From IMG/VR virus record IMGVR_UViG_3300049855_000184, positions 1 through 20,701 of that record: 20,701 nt of DNA; one strand, 5' to 3'. Positions within the stretch are counted from its first letter, which is position 1; each line of letters starts with the position of its first letter. A program made the position numbers and the translations under genes. Positions 1-8,806 of this stretch are shown in pieces. Source of the stretch: a virus. The notes below the pieces were generated by a model. It had not been told where the DNA came from and did not search any database. It saw only the letters and a list, made by a program, of their open reading frames with translations.

Positions 1-1100
1 CTGGAAGCGCCGATTGCCCAAATGGTCATGGAACTAACGTCAGGAGTGTTGTCAACGCTCAGACTGAACTGATTGTTGTTATTGGAAGTGACGCGGGCTA
101 CCAAGTTCAGAACATCACCGGCAACATACCCTTGTTGCAAAGGCACTGATGCTGAAGTGGTCTGGAGGTAGTTGGCTGGTATTTGGAACACCAGCACATC
201 AGGGAATGCTACCCCATTTTTCTGCAATCCAAACTCTACCACGCCGGTGCGAGTTGTTGGGTTTGACAGAATCATTTCAAATGACAAGTTGCCGGTACCA
301 GCAATAATATCTTCAGTAAGAGTTACCGACAATCCAAGTGTTACCCAAGTTGTTGGTGCTGGAGCCACATTGGCTACTTTGATAACCACATCAACATTGT
401 TGGTGTCAGATATTGAGAAAGTTTCTGGTGGTGGGTTAACGTAGCCAAAGCTAACCACACCAAATGAATCAATGGACGCTACCGACAGTAGTGAGCCAAC
501 CTGAGCGCCGGGCATTGTGGTCTGCAAGTTTGGTGTATCAATAACAACATACGGTCCAGTAACCACAACACCGTCAATGGACTTGACTTGCTGCACGTCA
601 CCAATAGAACTCAATGGGTCAGCTACTAAGCCAATCAAACCTGTGGCACCGGTACCTGCGTCCGTGAAAGCAATGTCGCCGGTCATGGTACCACCAGCCA
701 GTGCTAAGTAAGTTGCCTGAACCTGCGCTATGGTGTAAGCGTCGGTAATGCCATAGCCAGCCAAAGTGTATGGTTCACCACTGATTGTCGACCATGGTAT
801 TGCTGAACCAATTGTAATCTTGGCGTTGAGCGCATTCTGCAAGTCGGCCTGATTTGACAAGGTTCCAGTGATTGAACCCCAAGTTGCACCACCCCCACCA
901 CCTCCGCCTGCTTCAAGGGCAGCTACTCGGTACGTGATTGTAGTAGGTACTTGTGAATTTGCCACGCCAAGGTACGCCTGAATTGCTTCAATGGCGTCGT
1001 TAGCATTTGAATGCTGAGCGGCATGGGACGGATTATTGCGGCTATCACCTGGCAACGGATTTTGGAAGTCGTCTAGTGCGCCTGGAAATGCAGTTGTCAT
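1..1100 (-). CDS. Tail fibre protein, C-terminus cut off by the window edge
   Basis: The reading frame opens with ATG at 1100-1098 and stays open for 366 codons to the left edge, so the C-terminal end is missing. The start is supported by GAGG seven bases upstream and by an ATGA overlap with the gene before it. The N-terminus (about residues 25-45) has a His/Asn/Asp-rich helix ending in AIQAYLG, a pattern common in phage fibres. A run of seven glycines (codons at 888-908) follows, then repeats of the WGSITGTLSNQADLQNAL and YGITDAY type, which are typical of trimeric side-fibre shafts. The rest is beta-rich with many Thr, Val and Ser and no catalytic motif. Its place at the end of the tail operon, after the J-like protein, fits receptor binding. 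The fibre assignment is good; the receptor is unknown. Confidence 0.75.
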   Translation of the reverse strand, partial: MTTAFPGALDDFQNPLPGDSRNNPSHAAQHSNANDAIEAIQAYLGVANSQVPTTITYRVAALEAGGGGGGGATWGSITGTLSNQADLQNALNAKITIGSAIPWSTISGEPYTLAGYGITDAYTIAQVQATYLALAGGTMTGDIAFTDAGTGATGLIGLVADPLSSIGDVQQVKSIDGVVVTGPYVVIDTPNLQTTMPGAQVGSLLSVASIDSFGVVSFGYVNPPPETFSISDTNNVDVVIKVANVAPAPTTWVTLGLSVTLTEDIIAGTGNLSFEMILSNPTTRTGVVEFGLQKNGVAFPDVLVFQIPANYLQTTSASVPLQQGYVAGDVLNLVARVTSNNNNQFSLSVDNTPDVSSMTIWAIGAS

Positions 1101-2785
1101 TGTGATACCTCGCTTTCTAAGTTGATTGAACCACTACCCAATAATGTACCACCAGACTGGGCGTTGTAAACCTGATATGTTCCAAGCCATGAAACATTTG
1201 CCGCGCTTCCGCCACCAATGGCTTGGGCTATCGCAGTGAATGAGTTTTGCACAGCAAGCGACAACCTTACACCAGTTGGTGGAAATGACTTGCCAGCTGC
1301 TGGCCCAGTTCCCGTACCTACACCAGCGAGTATAATCCACAGACCCTGCCCAGCGTTGATTTGTTGTGGGTCGTACCAAAGACCAAGTAGTTGGTTGGTT
1401 GACTGACCATACACTCTACCATCACTCATGAATGTTACGCCAGCACTAACTGATTCGACAGTGTCGCCTGGGTCAAAAGTGTAGTTGTAGCCGTCATTGA
1501 ACACGGCACCATCCACCACACCAGTTGGGTCAGTAACATCAAGCACAACAGCAAGTTCAATTGTTGCGTTTGCTTGAACGCCATATTGTGTGGCAACAGC
1601 GTCATCGTCGAATGTTGCTACAACTGAAATAGTTTCAGAGATGTCGTAGGTAGATGTTTTACTCAGACGAATCCAGACATTTTGAGTCTTCAAGTTAATC
1701 CACGGGCCGTCAGCACCTGGCGTGTAGTAAATCCAACTCACACCATCATCACGACTAAACTCAACTATCGAATTAAACTTAATTGCAGGTGCTACAAGTG
1801 AACCTGGGTCTGTGTGCCAAGAAGTCCAGACAGGGTTGCTCTGAGGTTCTGACACGACCGAGCCATTACTATTTATTTTCAGTAAAGAAGCCACAGTCAG
1901 TGGTGAGGGTCCTGTCACAGTGTTGTTGATAAACACTGTGCCTGTAGGCATTGTGAAGTTACCTTGAGGTGGAACTACACCACTACAGTCGTATAACTCT
2001 GTAGCGTCATCGTAGGATGATTCTCCGTTGTAATAACAGCCAGGTCCAGGTGGTGGTAAGAAATCGTCGAGTATAATGGAAGCTGGTTTTGACTCAGCCG
2101 TTATACTCACAGTCCAAGTATTGGGTCCAATCAAACTTTGAGCCGGCTCAGAAATGTAACGAATTAACTCTTGACCACATGGCACATTGGTTGAAACCAT
2201 TGGATGCCAGAACCACGCTGTTCCAGCAAACCCTGCAAAGGCTAACCAATCAGCAAGCATCTCGGTGTTCATTGTGTATGACAACGAGTAGACAGTTACA
2301 TTGCGCTCACCATGCTCACTACTAAATGTAGTTGCCATCGGCCACGGAAAACCAGATGGGTATGTTGTTGGAGGTTGGTCTGCAGCTGCACTTGCAAGTT
2401 GACTGTAGTTTGCTTGGAACTGAGTTTCAGCTTCGAACGAAACCAAGAACATATTGGTTAACGGGATTCGACGAGTTCCGACTGCAGAGGTTCTACGAAT
2501 ATTTGTCGGGCTGATTACACACGAAGCGTCAGTATCATTGCCAGTTAACAAATCACATATGAAAAAGCTACCACCTGGCTGGGCTTGCAACCAAGCCATG
2601 AGACTTTGCGCACGGGTAATGTCCAAGCGCCATGTGAGAGTAATCAAACTGGCATTGTGTAGGAATGTACGACGCTGCCTGCGCCAAGCGCTGGTGTACT
2701 CAGTACGAAGCAAAGCCAAGTCCATACCAACACTGTAGTTCTCAGAAATAGGTAGCCCGTAGTAGTTTACATTAAGGGTTTCCAT
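1097..2785 (-). CDS. Tail tip or fibre-associated structural protein
   Basis: This 562-residue protein (ATG at 2785; a GTG at 2788 is the alternative) begins in a TGATG overlap with the end of the J-like gene and has AGGTGAGG just upstream. I do not recognise a named family. The N-terminal 235 residues appear to hold two related beta-rich units: about 35-121, ending VSFEAE, and about 158-231, ending VSITAE. Each has an aromatic, Trp-containing core and one or two cysteines. A Pro/Gly-rich linker with two cysteines follows (about 244-275). The C-terminal half is Thr/Val/Gly-rich, and its last 130 residues (FMSDGRVYG, then a Gly-rich tract) resemble fibre-shaft or head-binding segments. Position between J and the tail fibre suggests a baseplate or fibre-adaptor role, inferred from context. 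Confidence 0.6.
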   Translation of the reverse strand: METLNVNYYGLPISENYSVGMDLALLRTEYTSAWRRQRRTFLHNASLITLTWRLDITRAQSLMAWLQAQPGGSFFICDLLTGNDTDASCVISPTNIRRTSAVGTRRIPLTNMFLVSFEAETQFQANYSQLASAAADQPPTTYPSGFPWPMATTFSSEHGERNVTVYSLSYTMNTEMLADWLAFAGFAGTAWFWHPMVSTNVPCGQELIRYISEPAQSLIGPNTWTVSITAESKPASIILDDFLPPPGPGCYYNGESSYDDATELYDCSGVVPPQGNFTMPTGTVFINNTVTGPSPLTVASLLKINSNGSVVSEPQSNPVWTSWHTDPGSLVAPAIKFNSIVEFSRDDGVSWIYYTPGADGPWINLKTQNVWIRLSKTSTYDISETISVVATFDDDAVATQYGVQANATIELAVVLDVTDPTGVVDGAVFNDGYNYTFDPGDTVESVSAGVTFMSDGRVYGQSTNQLLGLWYDPQQINAGQGLWIILAGVGTGTGPAAGKSFPPTGVRLSLAVQNSFTAIAQAIGGGSAANVSWLGTYQVYNAQSGGTLLGSGSINLESEVSQ

Positions 2786-5178
2786 CACACCTCACCTGGT
2801 ATTGGGTATGAGTACGGAGCGTCGGAATAACTATACCCAGTGATTCCTACAGTGTCACCAGTTGGGTCAATCGAACTAATGATATACGAGGTTGCAAATG
2901 AAGTCGTGGTACCCATTGCAACAGTAGTTTGGTCCTGCCCTGAGTTAGCACCGAACATTGGGAATACTGGTGGTGCAGACAAAGTCAAGACATTGGTGTC
3001 GAGTATACCACTCAGTAAAGCAGATGGTTCACCATACTGATTGCGCAATCTGACAACCACTTGAATTGGTGTGGGTGTGATAGCGTCGATTACCAAGACA
3101 GCACCTGTAGCTGAGACAACTCGAGCAGTACGCACAGTATCAACAAGATTTTGTAATACTGAAATTCGGTCACCAATGTTGTAGACGTTACCATCCCATT
3201 CAGTTGAAAACTCGATTGCCCGACGTAAGGTTGAGCGCTTAGCCCATAGGTAGTTGCCCATTGCTATTGCTGTAGTCTTATCGGTGCAACCAGCAAACTC
3301 GAAATCTTCTGGTGATATGGCACCAGATGGTATGACTACATAGAGTTCACGAACTCCGTTGGGGTCACGATAAGCAACACGGTACCCGTCAATCAACCCA
3401 TCTTCGTTACCAAGACGCAAACCACATGAATACGAATCTTTCACCATGTTTTCTTGGGTTACGATGTACTGGTCAAATGGTCTGGCAACATCTTGACGCA
3501 TGGTTAACTGTTTGGCATAACCTTCAGGTGTAGCACGGTGACTTGCAGAAATTAACTGTAGAGCGTCATAGACAGTTTGTTGTTCATCGAAACGGAAGTT
3601 AAACCCGTTAGTGGCTGCCCACCGAGTTCCAAGCGCTTTAAGTGAGGGTACATCGACACCATTCACATCAGACTCTCGTACAATGTGCGCAAACGAATCT
3701 ACAGGATTCACAGTCGGTGCAAAGGTGGTAAAGTCTGACGAGACAGTTAACAATTTACGAGTTGCAAGAATTGAGATTCTGTCCGCAGTTGACGAAAGCG
3801 CGGCAGATGCTTTCATCTTAATTGCAATCAAAGTTACATTGCCATAAGCGTATTGACCGAAGGTGTTAACGCAAAACGCCTTGAGCCCAGTCCAACCAAC
3901 CTGCGAGAATGTATGACCACTGACATCATCAGCATCATCACGACGGCACCGAACTTTGTACCGACCCGGAGTTACTGAATATGTGGTGGTGAAGCGCAGA
4001 GCATCACGAGTGCCTTTGCGTAGGGCAAAAGTTTTAGTAATCAGTGAACCAACGTTTTGGTCATTGTCGTCAATTTCTTGTATTTCAATATTAATGGTAC
4101 AGTTCCAGTTTGACACACGACCTTCGTTATCCATGAAGTACAAGCCACGTGGTAACTCGAAGTCAAAGTCAAGACGGTCAGTAATCTTACCAACTGGAAG
4201 TGTGTTGAACCATCCACGCCAACCATCATCACCACCTACTACTTTAACAACTTGGTAATTGTGGTCGTCAGCAACTAGTGGCGCTGTGAAATACATCTTC
4301 TTACCGTCTAAGTTTGCAATCGTATGTGTAGTACGATGCATTGCCCAATAGGTCTGACCAAGAAACATTACTACATCACCAATAGCAAAACCTTCTGGAA
4401 TTTCACTACCAGTTAGTCCATTACCACTTCCTGCAGGTGAACGACCTGACCAAGAGTCTTCACCATTACGCGAAAAATCTAAGCCCTGCACGTCTTCCGA
4501 AGTTACCACATCTTCGTAGACATTAAACTCGGATTGTATAACACCGTACTGTTTCTTATGGTCTTGTGGTGCAAATACCCGATAGGAAACAAGACCCGGT
4601 GGTAGTAAGTCAAATTGGGTATTACCAAATACCAACCCATGAATATCAAACTCACCAGCGCCCAACAATAGAATTTGCGAAAGATACATGTCATTGTTGA
4701 TGTTCTCGGTGTAAGGCTGGCTAGCTACATCTGGGTAGAACCAAATCTTACCAAAGTGTTCTGTGATAACTTCACCTAGCGCAGGTTGGTTTTGCGCACC
4801 AGCAATCGAGTACACTCGTTTTTCACGACGACCACGGTCACCAAGTTTACGCTTGGCAAAGATGGCAGTCATAATTGCTGATAGTAATGTCAGTACAATA
4901 CTTGCAACTGTAGCCCAACTAATGACAACAGTACCAATAACAATACCAGCAGTACCTGGGTCATGTAGTTCATTGGTATGAATAATGACAGTGTCAGAGT
5001 TAGTTACAACCATGTCGTAGTTATCAACCACAATTTCGTTTTGGTTCACAAACACACGACCATAACCACCAGGCCAACCACCTGGGTAGTACTCGATAAT
5101 GTGGTCAATCAACGGGCCTTCAAACTTAGTCAGTTTGACTTTACTAGGGTCAAATAAATGTGGTACATGGTAAATCAT
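2785..5178 (-). CDS. J-like tail tip / host-specificity protein
   Basis: The 797-residue product has the hallmarks of the central tail-tip proteins of lambda-like siphoviruses (gpJ family). Residues 122-160 include YSIAGAQNQPALGEVITEHFGKIWFYPD, split here as YSIAGAQNQPALGEV and ITEHFGKIWFYPD, which matches the conserved start of J-type proteins. Upstream of that is an N-terminal part (1-110) with a Gly/Pro-rich YYPGGWPGGYG stretch and a long hydrophobic segment at 77-108, as in gpI-type tail assembly proteins, so the gene looks like an I-type segment joined to J. The remainder is beta-rich, consistent with hub and fibronectin-like domains. ATG at 5178 overlaps the upstream stop as ATGA. In J proteins the hub closes the tail tube and the distal part sets host range. 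At about 800 residues it is shorter than lambda J, so the distal receptor domain may be carried by the two following genes. Confidence 0.8.
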   Translation of the reverse strand: MIYHVPHLFDPSKVKLTKFEGPLIDHIIEYYPGGWPGGYGRVFVNQNEIVVDNYDMVVTNSDTVIIHTNELHDPGTAGIVIGTVVISWATVASIVLTLLSAIMTAIFAKRKLGDRGRREKRVYSIAGAQNQPALGEVITEHFGKIWFYPDVASQPYTENINNDMYLSQILLLGAGEFDIHGLVFGNTQFDLLPPGLVSYRVFAPQDHKKQYGVIQSEFNVYEDVVTSEDVQGLDFSRNGEDSWSGRSPAGSGNGLTGSEIPEGFAIGDVVMFLGQTYWAMHRTTHTIANLDGKKMYFTAPLVADDHNYQVVKVVGGDDGWRGWFNTLPVGKITDRLDFDFELPRGLYFMDNEGRVSNWNCTINIEIQEIDDNDQNVGSLITKTFALRKGTRDALRFTTTYSVTPGRYKVRCRRDDADDVSGHTFSQVGWTGLKAFCVNTFGQYAYGNVTLIAIKMKASAALSSTADRISILATRKLLTVSSDFTTFAPTVNPVDSFAHIVRESDVNGVDVPSLKALGTRWAATNGFNFRFDEQQTVYDALQLISASHRATPEGYAKQLTMRQDVARPFDQYIVTQENMVKDSYSCGLRLGNEDGLIDGYRVAYRDPNGVRELYVVIPSGAISPEDFEFAGCTDKTTAIAMGNYLWAKRSTLRRAIEFSTEWDGNVYNIGDRISVLQNLVDTVRTARVVSATGAVLVIDAITPTPIQVVVRLRNQYGEPSALLSGILDTNVLTLSAPPVFPMFGANSGQDQTTVAMGTTTSFATSYIISSIDPTGDTVGITGYSYSDAPYSYPIPGEV

Positions 5179-5540
5179 TTACGGAGCCTGTAGTAATTAA
5201 CGTCAGTGTAGCCAATTCGACCAAGGGTTTGGTGAAGATGAATCAAAGAGCCATGCGATTTCGATGTATGCAAAACATAATTCATGCCAAGGTACAGTCC
5301 GACATGACGCGGTGGTTGTCCTAAAACACCGAGTGAAACTACATCGCCTGGTTGGGCACCAAACTGTACAAACTCCCACCGATTTGATTCCATTTCGTCC
5401 AGTATGTACAAGTCAGGGTTGCCAACATAATCGAGAATGTCTGGTAACACCGTGTTAAACTCTTTTTCTGACACGAGACGCACAAGCGCATAACAATCAA
5501 GTTGTGAGTACGGTATACCGACATACTGTTGTATGTTCAT
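5175..5540 (-). CDS. NlpC/P60-type tail peptidoglycan hydrolase
   Basis: This is a 121-residue cysteine peptidase of the NlpC/P60 fold, the class that includes the C-terminal half of lambda gpK. With the start used here (ATG 5540), the catalytic Cys is C16 in DCYALV, the His is H79 in RHVGLYLG, and the third triad residue is probably H91 in YVLHT, exactly 12 residues further as in bacterial family members. GDVVSLG in front of the His is also typical. I prefer ATG 5540 to ATG 5546: AGGA lies eight bases upstream of 5540 but only two from 5546, and 5540 gives the usual ATGA overlap. It lies directly before the J-like gene, as lambda K does. Likely role: local peptidoglycan cleavage at infection, or maturation of the tail tip. 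A separate JAB/Mov34 domain is not present. Confidence 0.82.
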   Translation of the reverse strand: MNIQQYVGIPYSQLDCYALVRLVSEKEFNTVLPDILDYVGNPDLYILDEMESNRWEFVQFGAQPGDVVSLGVLGQPPRHVGLYLGMNYVLHTSKSHGSLIHLHQTLGRIGYTDVNYYRLRK

Positions 5541-6025
5541 CGCCATAGTCCTGGGTAAACGTCTGGGCGAACAATCGTCCGTGGAAATATCCTGTTCAGT
5601 AAATCAATTCGTTGAGCCTTACCATTTGCAAACTCATCGTTCATTGTGACTCTGTCCATAGTCAACTCAATAGGCGTCATTTGCTCGTCAAGTTGACCGT
5701 CAATGTACACAGTCATTGCAGCTTGAATCGGTGACTTCGATTGTTCAGCCAAAATGAGCATGCTTGCTACTTGGGCAGTTAACGGAATCTGAACCTCAAA
5801 GTCTACCAGGCCAAAATCGTTGCGCTTTGGTAGTAGAACTCTGAACGTAGCTGGCTGATAGGAAGTTAAAACACCTTTGAAGTTAAAGTCGCGAGGTTCA
5901 ACTGAATTGTTAATCAGCGCAATGTAACTTGTCCAAGCAGGGTTAGTTAATAGCAACGCCTCATAGACAGTTGTGTTAACTGGTGCACTGGAGTATATGC
6001 GTTTGAGTTCATCAGTAAGCGCCAT
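5537..6025 (-). CDS. DUF1833-like minor tail protein
   Basis: The 162-residue protein starts in a TAATG junction with the tape measure stop; AGGG lies six bases upstream of the ATG. The layout matches the DUF1833 family of phage tail proteins: an N-terminal helix (DELKRIYSSAPV), a strand-rich first half ending in a pattern of the type Y-x-P-A-T-F-x-V-x-L-P, a middle helix with QVASMLILAEQSKSP, then strands and a C-terminal R-I-F-P-R followed by YPGL. Its position between tape measure and the NlpC/P60 gene corresponds to the lambda M/L region, so a distal-tail or baseplate-ring role is likely. Family recognition is by eye; no catalytic residues are evident. Confidence 0.62.
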   Translation of the reverse strand: MALTDELKRIYSSAPVNTTVYEALLLTNPAWTSYIALINNSVEPRDFNFKGVLTSYQPATFRVLLPKRNDFGLVDFEVQIPLTAQVASMLILAEQSKSPIQAAMTVYIDGQLDEQMTPIELTMDRVTMNDEFANGKAQRIDLLNRIFPRTIVRPDVYPGLWR

Positions 6026-8220
6026 TATACACCCTGCCTTCTGATTCCATATGTACGGCGCAGAGTAGTATCAAGTACGTTACCACCAGTTGCCAAAGAT
6101 GCTGCAAGTTGTCCAAGAACAACATCTACTGAACCATCAGGACGAGTGCGGGTCTGTACTCCACCAGGAGCAGTACCGTAGTTGAACACACGAACAGTTG
6201 GGCCGGCACCACTTCCGCCACCAGCACTCAATGTTCCACCACCGACAAGACCCGAAAGAATACTACCAAAACTACCTGGAGCGCCAAGAGCCTTGAGTAT
6301 TGCAGCTTGAGCAATCACAACCAAGAGTTGCTTCAGCAGTTCTCTAAGTGCTTCTGCAGCACTAGCTGACTTATCAATCACAGAACCTAGAGCATTGGCA
6401 ATTGTGAGCCCAACATTTTCCCAAGCTTTGTTTAAACGTTCAGTAGCTTCATCGTTTTTCTTTTTAACTTCGTCTAACCACTCAGCGCTTTGTTTCAAAA
6501 AGTCAACGCTACGGGCGAGTTCAGTATTAATGTTATACCTGGCAATAGCTTCAGCTTCTAAAGCTGCTTGTTGCTCTTTAGTAAACTCTGATGATTGTAT
6601 TTCTTGTAACTCGCGCATCAAGTCAATGGCACGCTGAATTTGGTCTTGTTGTTCTTGTGATACACCAACAGCGCCAAGATTGATGTTTGCTTCAGCAGTT
6701 TTTTGTCTTGACTGTGCTAAAGCTTCATCAAACTTCTTCTGGGCAGCAGCCATTTTTTCTGCGAGCTTTTGTGCAGCTTTATCAATTTCAGCTTGGGCTG
6801 CAGGTGAGTTAAGGGCACCGAGAGAATCGCGTAACCTTGCTATGATGTTGTCCTTAAACTTATTGGTACTTTCTCCAAGCATGTTGGCTGTAGCTTGCCC
6901 AATATCATTTAGTATTTCACCAGAAATTTCGTCAAGACGGGCAGTCAGTGTGTTAAACGCTGCATCACCAAGCGCATTTAGTTCGTTAATTGTACCTTGA
7001 GCGTCGGTCTTAAACTTATCAATGTTACGTTTTTGTGCTTTTGAGTAATTAAACAATAATGGGTCTTTAGCTTTTAGTTTTACGTTTTCCCATGTTTGTA
7101 CAACAAAATCAGCTGCTGATTTAATGTTACGAATCATACCTTCAAAGGTACGACCAATTGAACCAGCAATGTAAGTAACTACTTGTCCAGCCGACTGAAA
7201 CCCACGAATTAACAACTTAGTAAACAACACAAGCGCATTGGCTGACTGATAAATTATATTGCCAAGAAGTTCTAATGAACTACCCATGTCGTCAGATTTA
7301 GCTGCAGCTGAGTCAAATGGTAGACTCGTTAGTAAGTCTGCAAACTCCAAGAACAGCCCACCAATGCGTACAAGGAACCCACCCAAAGATGCAAAAGCAG
7401 CTTGTAGTGTTTCGTTCTTTGTAATCACATACTCAAATTCAGTACGCAAGTTTTCAAGAGCATTGGTTAGTGGCAGTTCACCGGTTTTCTCGAAAGCGTC
7501 GGTAAACTCCTTGTTCATTCTGACTGCAGTCTTGATTAGTATGTCAGCAGTGATTTTACCTTGTGCACCAAGTTTTTTGAGTTCTTGAACAGTGACACCC
7601 ATAGTTTCTGCGAGGCCGTCAACTAATGAGCCAGCATTTTCTGCGAATGAACGGAACTCATCACCTGATAGCGCGCCAGCGGTTAATGCTTGTGACAACT
7701 GCACGAGTACAGAAGTAGCTTCTGAACCCGTGGTGCCATTAACCAAGAATGCTTTGTTAAGTGTGTCAATAACAATTGCAGCATGTTCTGCAGTACCACC
7801 ATATCTTTCAAGCGCCCTTGTGTATCGGGCCAGAATGGTAGCATTTTCCTTGAAAGACGTACCAGTGTTCAACGACACTGCACGAACTAACTCAAGGTTA
7901 TTTGCAAAGTCTTCACTGCCTTTTGAGACAGCTTCCAGTTGCAAACGAATAGTTTGTATCTTGGAAATTTCACGAATAGCTACGCCAAACCCGTAAATTG
8001 CTGCAGCACCTGCTGCAGCAACACGAGTAACATTTCGTATTCCAAGACTTAGTTGGTCAAAAGAACTTTGAGCCCGTTTGTTAGCAGCAACCATTTGACG
8101 TGATGCAGCTGCTGAAGTCCTACCCATTTGGGCAAGCTTTTTCTCGATACGGTCAATGGAACGTGTTACACCAGCTACGTCCTTAACTAGTATCTTAATA
8201 TCAGCAGTTGCGTCAGCCAT
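6025..8220 (-). CDS. Tape measure protein
   Basis: This 731-residue protein is the longest tail-core gene. The N-terminus is a charged coiled coil (about 10-60). A hydrophobic Ala/Gly helix follows (about 66-85), then the conserved tape-measure domain (about 90-260) with VLVQLSQALTAGALSGDEFRS and GLAETMGVTVQELKKLGAQGKI. The middle has further hydrophobic stretches (about 275-300 and 325-360), and residues 470-600 form an Ala/Lys/Glu/Gln-rich coiled coil. The end is Gly-rich and closes with LRRTYGIRRQGV, a common type of siphovirus tape-measure C-terminus. It follows the G/GT chaperones, as expected. At the usual rule of about 0.15 nm per residue the tail would be near 110 nm. GGAG lies nine bases before ATG 8220, and the start overlaps the end of the GT frame by eight bases. 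Confidence 0.92.
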   Translation of the reverse strand: MADATADIKILVKDVAGVTRSIDRIEKKLAQMGRTSAAASRQMVAANKRAQSSFDQLSLGIRNVTRVAAAGAAAIYGFGVAIREISKIQTIRLQLEAVSKGSEDFANNLELVRAVSLNTGTSFKENATILARYTRALERYGGTAEHAAIVIDTLNKAFLVNGTTGSEATSVLVQLSQALTAGALSGDEFRSFAENAGSLVDGLAETMGVTVQELKKLGAQGKITADILIKTAVRMNKEFTDAFEKTGELPLTNALENLRTEFEYVITKNETLQAAFASLGGFLVRIGGLFLEFADLLTSLPFDSAAAKSDDMGSSLELLGNIIYQSANALVLFTKLLIRGFQSAGQVVTYIAGSIGRTFEGMIRNIKSAADFVVQTWENVKLKAKDPLLFNYSKAQKRNIDKFKTDAQGTINELNALGDAAFNTLTARLDEISGEILNDIGQATANMLGESTNKFKDNIIARLRDSLGALNSPAAQAEIDKAAQKLAEKMAAAQKKFDEALAQSRQKTAEANINLGAVGVSQEQQDQIQRAIDLMRELQEIQSSEFTKEQQAALEAEAIARYNINTELARSVDFLKQSAEWLDEVKKKNDEATERLNKAWENVGLTIANALGSVIDKSASAAEALRELLKQLLVVIAQAAILKALGAPGSFGSILSGLVGGGTLSAGGGSGAGPTVRVFNYGTAPGGVQTRTRPDGSVDVVLGQLAASLATGGNVLDTTLRRTYGIRRQGV

Positions 8221-8685
8221 GTGTTTCTGCTCCGAAAATGGCGCTCATTGTTTCTACGTCTTCAATCTCTTGCACCTGTGGTTTACCACGACGTCTCATG
8301 AACTCCAACATTAGTAGTACATCTGTGGACCTCCACTTCCGTATTTCCGATGGTGGACAATGCATCAACTCAGCCAGAGAGCAAACTATTAACTCTCCGC
8401 CTGTGAGGCCTTTCCCTCGTCGTCTTTAAACCCCACTAAGTCCATTACTTGTGGAGCTAAAGCCATGAGTTTAAGTCCAAGTTGAGCGCCGACTGGCTTG
8501 CTCCAAACCAACTCCCCATCTTTATACACGCATTTCTTCAAGAGGTTGAGACCAAACTTCTTCGGGTCAACGCTTTTGTCGTCACCACCACCAAAAAATT
8601 GTTCAATATCATCGAATAAAGGTTCACGAATCTCAAATTCGCCGTACCCTTCTACCACTATTTTAACTGATTGTAACTCGGTCAT
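8213..8685 (-). CDS. Tail assembly chaperone GT fusion made by -1 frameshift
   Basis: Translating G from ATG 8685 and slipping back one base at GGGAAAG (8416-8410) gives a 157-residue fusion: 92 residues of G followed by 65 residues in the -1 frame, ending at TGA 8215-8213. The T part begins GLTGGELIVCSLAEL, contains a helix-rich segment with PPSEIRKWRSTD and LLMLEFMRRRGK, and has no start codon with a good ribosome site. This is the size and layout of lambda gpG/gpGT. In that family the G part coats the tape measure and the T part recruits tail tube subunits, with the G:GT ratio set by slippage frequency. The T frame overlaps the tape measure start by eight bases. The frameshift is inferred from sequence only. 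Confidence 0.8.
8389..8685 (-). CDS. Tail assembly chaperone G (unshifted product)
   Basis: The 98-residue in-frame product ends at TAA 8391-8389. The start is best placed at ATG 8685: GGAG lies exactly six bases upstream, whereas the earlier in-frame ATG 8697 has no Shine-Dalgarno and actually supplies part of that GGAG. The protein opens with strands (VKIVVEGYGEFEIREPLFDD), then an acidic Gly/Asp segment, then helices. Genes of this kind, placed between the major tail protein and tape measure, encode the short tail chaperone that binds the tape measure during assembly and is absent from the finished virion. Sequence similarity to lambda gpG itself is low; the assignment rests on position, size and the frameshift signal. 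Confidence 0.8.
   Translation of the reverse strand: MTELQSVKIVVEGYGEFEIREPLFDDIEQFFGGGDDKSVDPKKFGLNLLKKCVYKDGELVWSKPVGAQLGLKLMALAPQVMDLVGFKDDEGKASQAES
8410..8416 (-). promoter_or_regulatory. Programmed -1 ribosomal frameshift site (GGGAAAG)
   Basis: On the minus strand the codons are GAG GGA AAG GCC, so the heptamer GGGAAAG sits in the correct X XXY YYZ phase for simultaneous slippage of two tRNAs. It is the same heptamer used between lambda G and T. The -1 frame is open from here to 8213. Ten bases downstream a possible stimulatory hairpin forms from 8393-8399 and 8375-8381 (seven pairs including one G-U, 11-base loop), and the G stop codon lies in its loop. A smaller GCCT/AGGC hairpin is closer to the site. 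Confidence 0.82.
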
Positions 8686-8714
8686 TGCATTCTCCATTAG
8701 ATTACTTTAAAGTG

Positions 8715-8777
8715 TTCACGTACGTATATCTCCCAAGATATCATCCTTGATGGATTATCACGCGTGAACGTACGTGA
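8715..8777. repeat. Inverted repeat TCACGTACGT / ACGTACGTGA
   Basis: TCACGTACGT at 8716-8725 is the perfect inverse of ACGTACGTGA at 8768-8777. Each arm contains the self-complementary octamer ACGTACGT. TTCACG (8715-8720) and CGTGAA (8763-8768) form a further inverted pair. Between the arms lies the hairpin ATATCT-CCCA-AGATAT (8726-8741). The only other ACGTACGT I found is in the spacer of the terminase promoter (20673-20680), so these may be protein-binding sites. Function is inferred. Confidence 0.5.
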
Positions 8778-8806
8778 TTGATTTCTTGTATCCATTGTGA
8801 AAAGGT

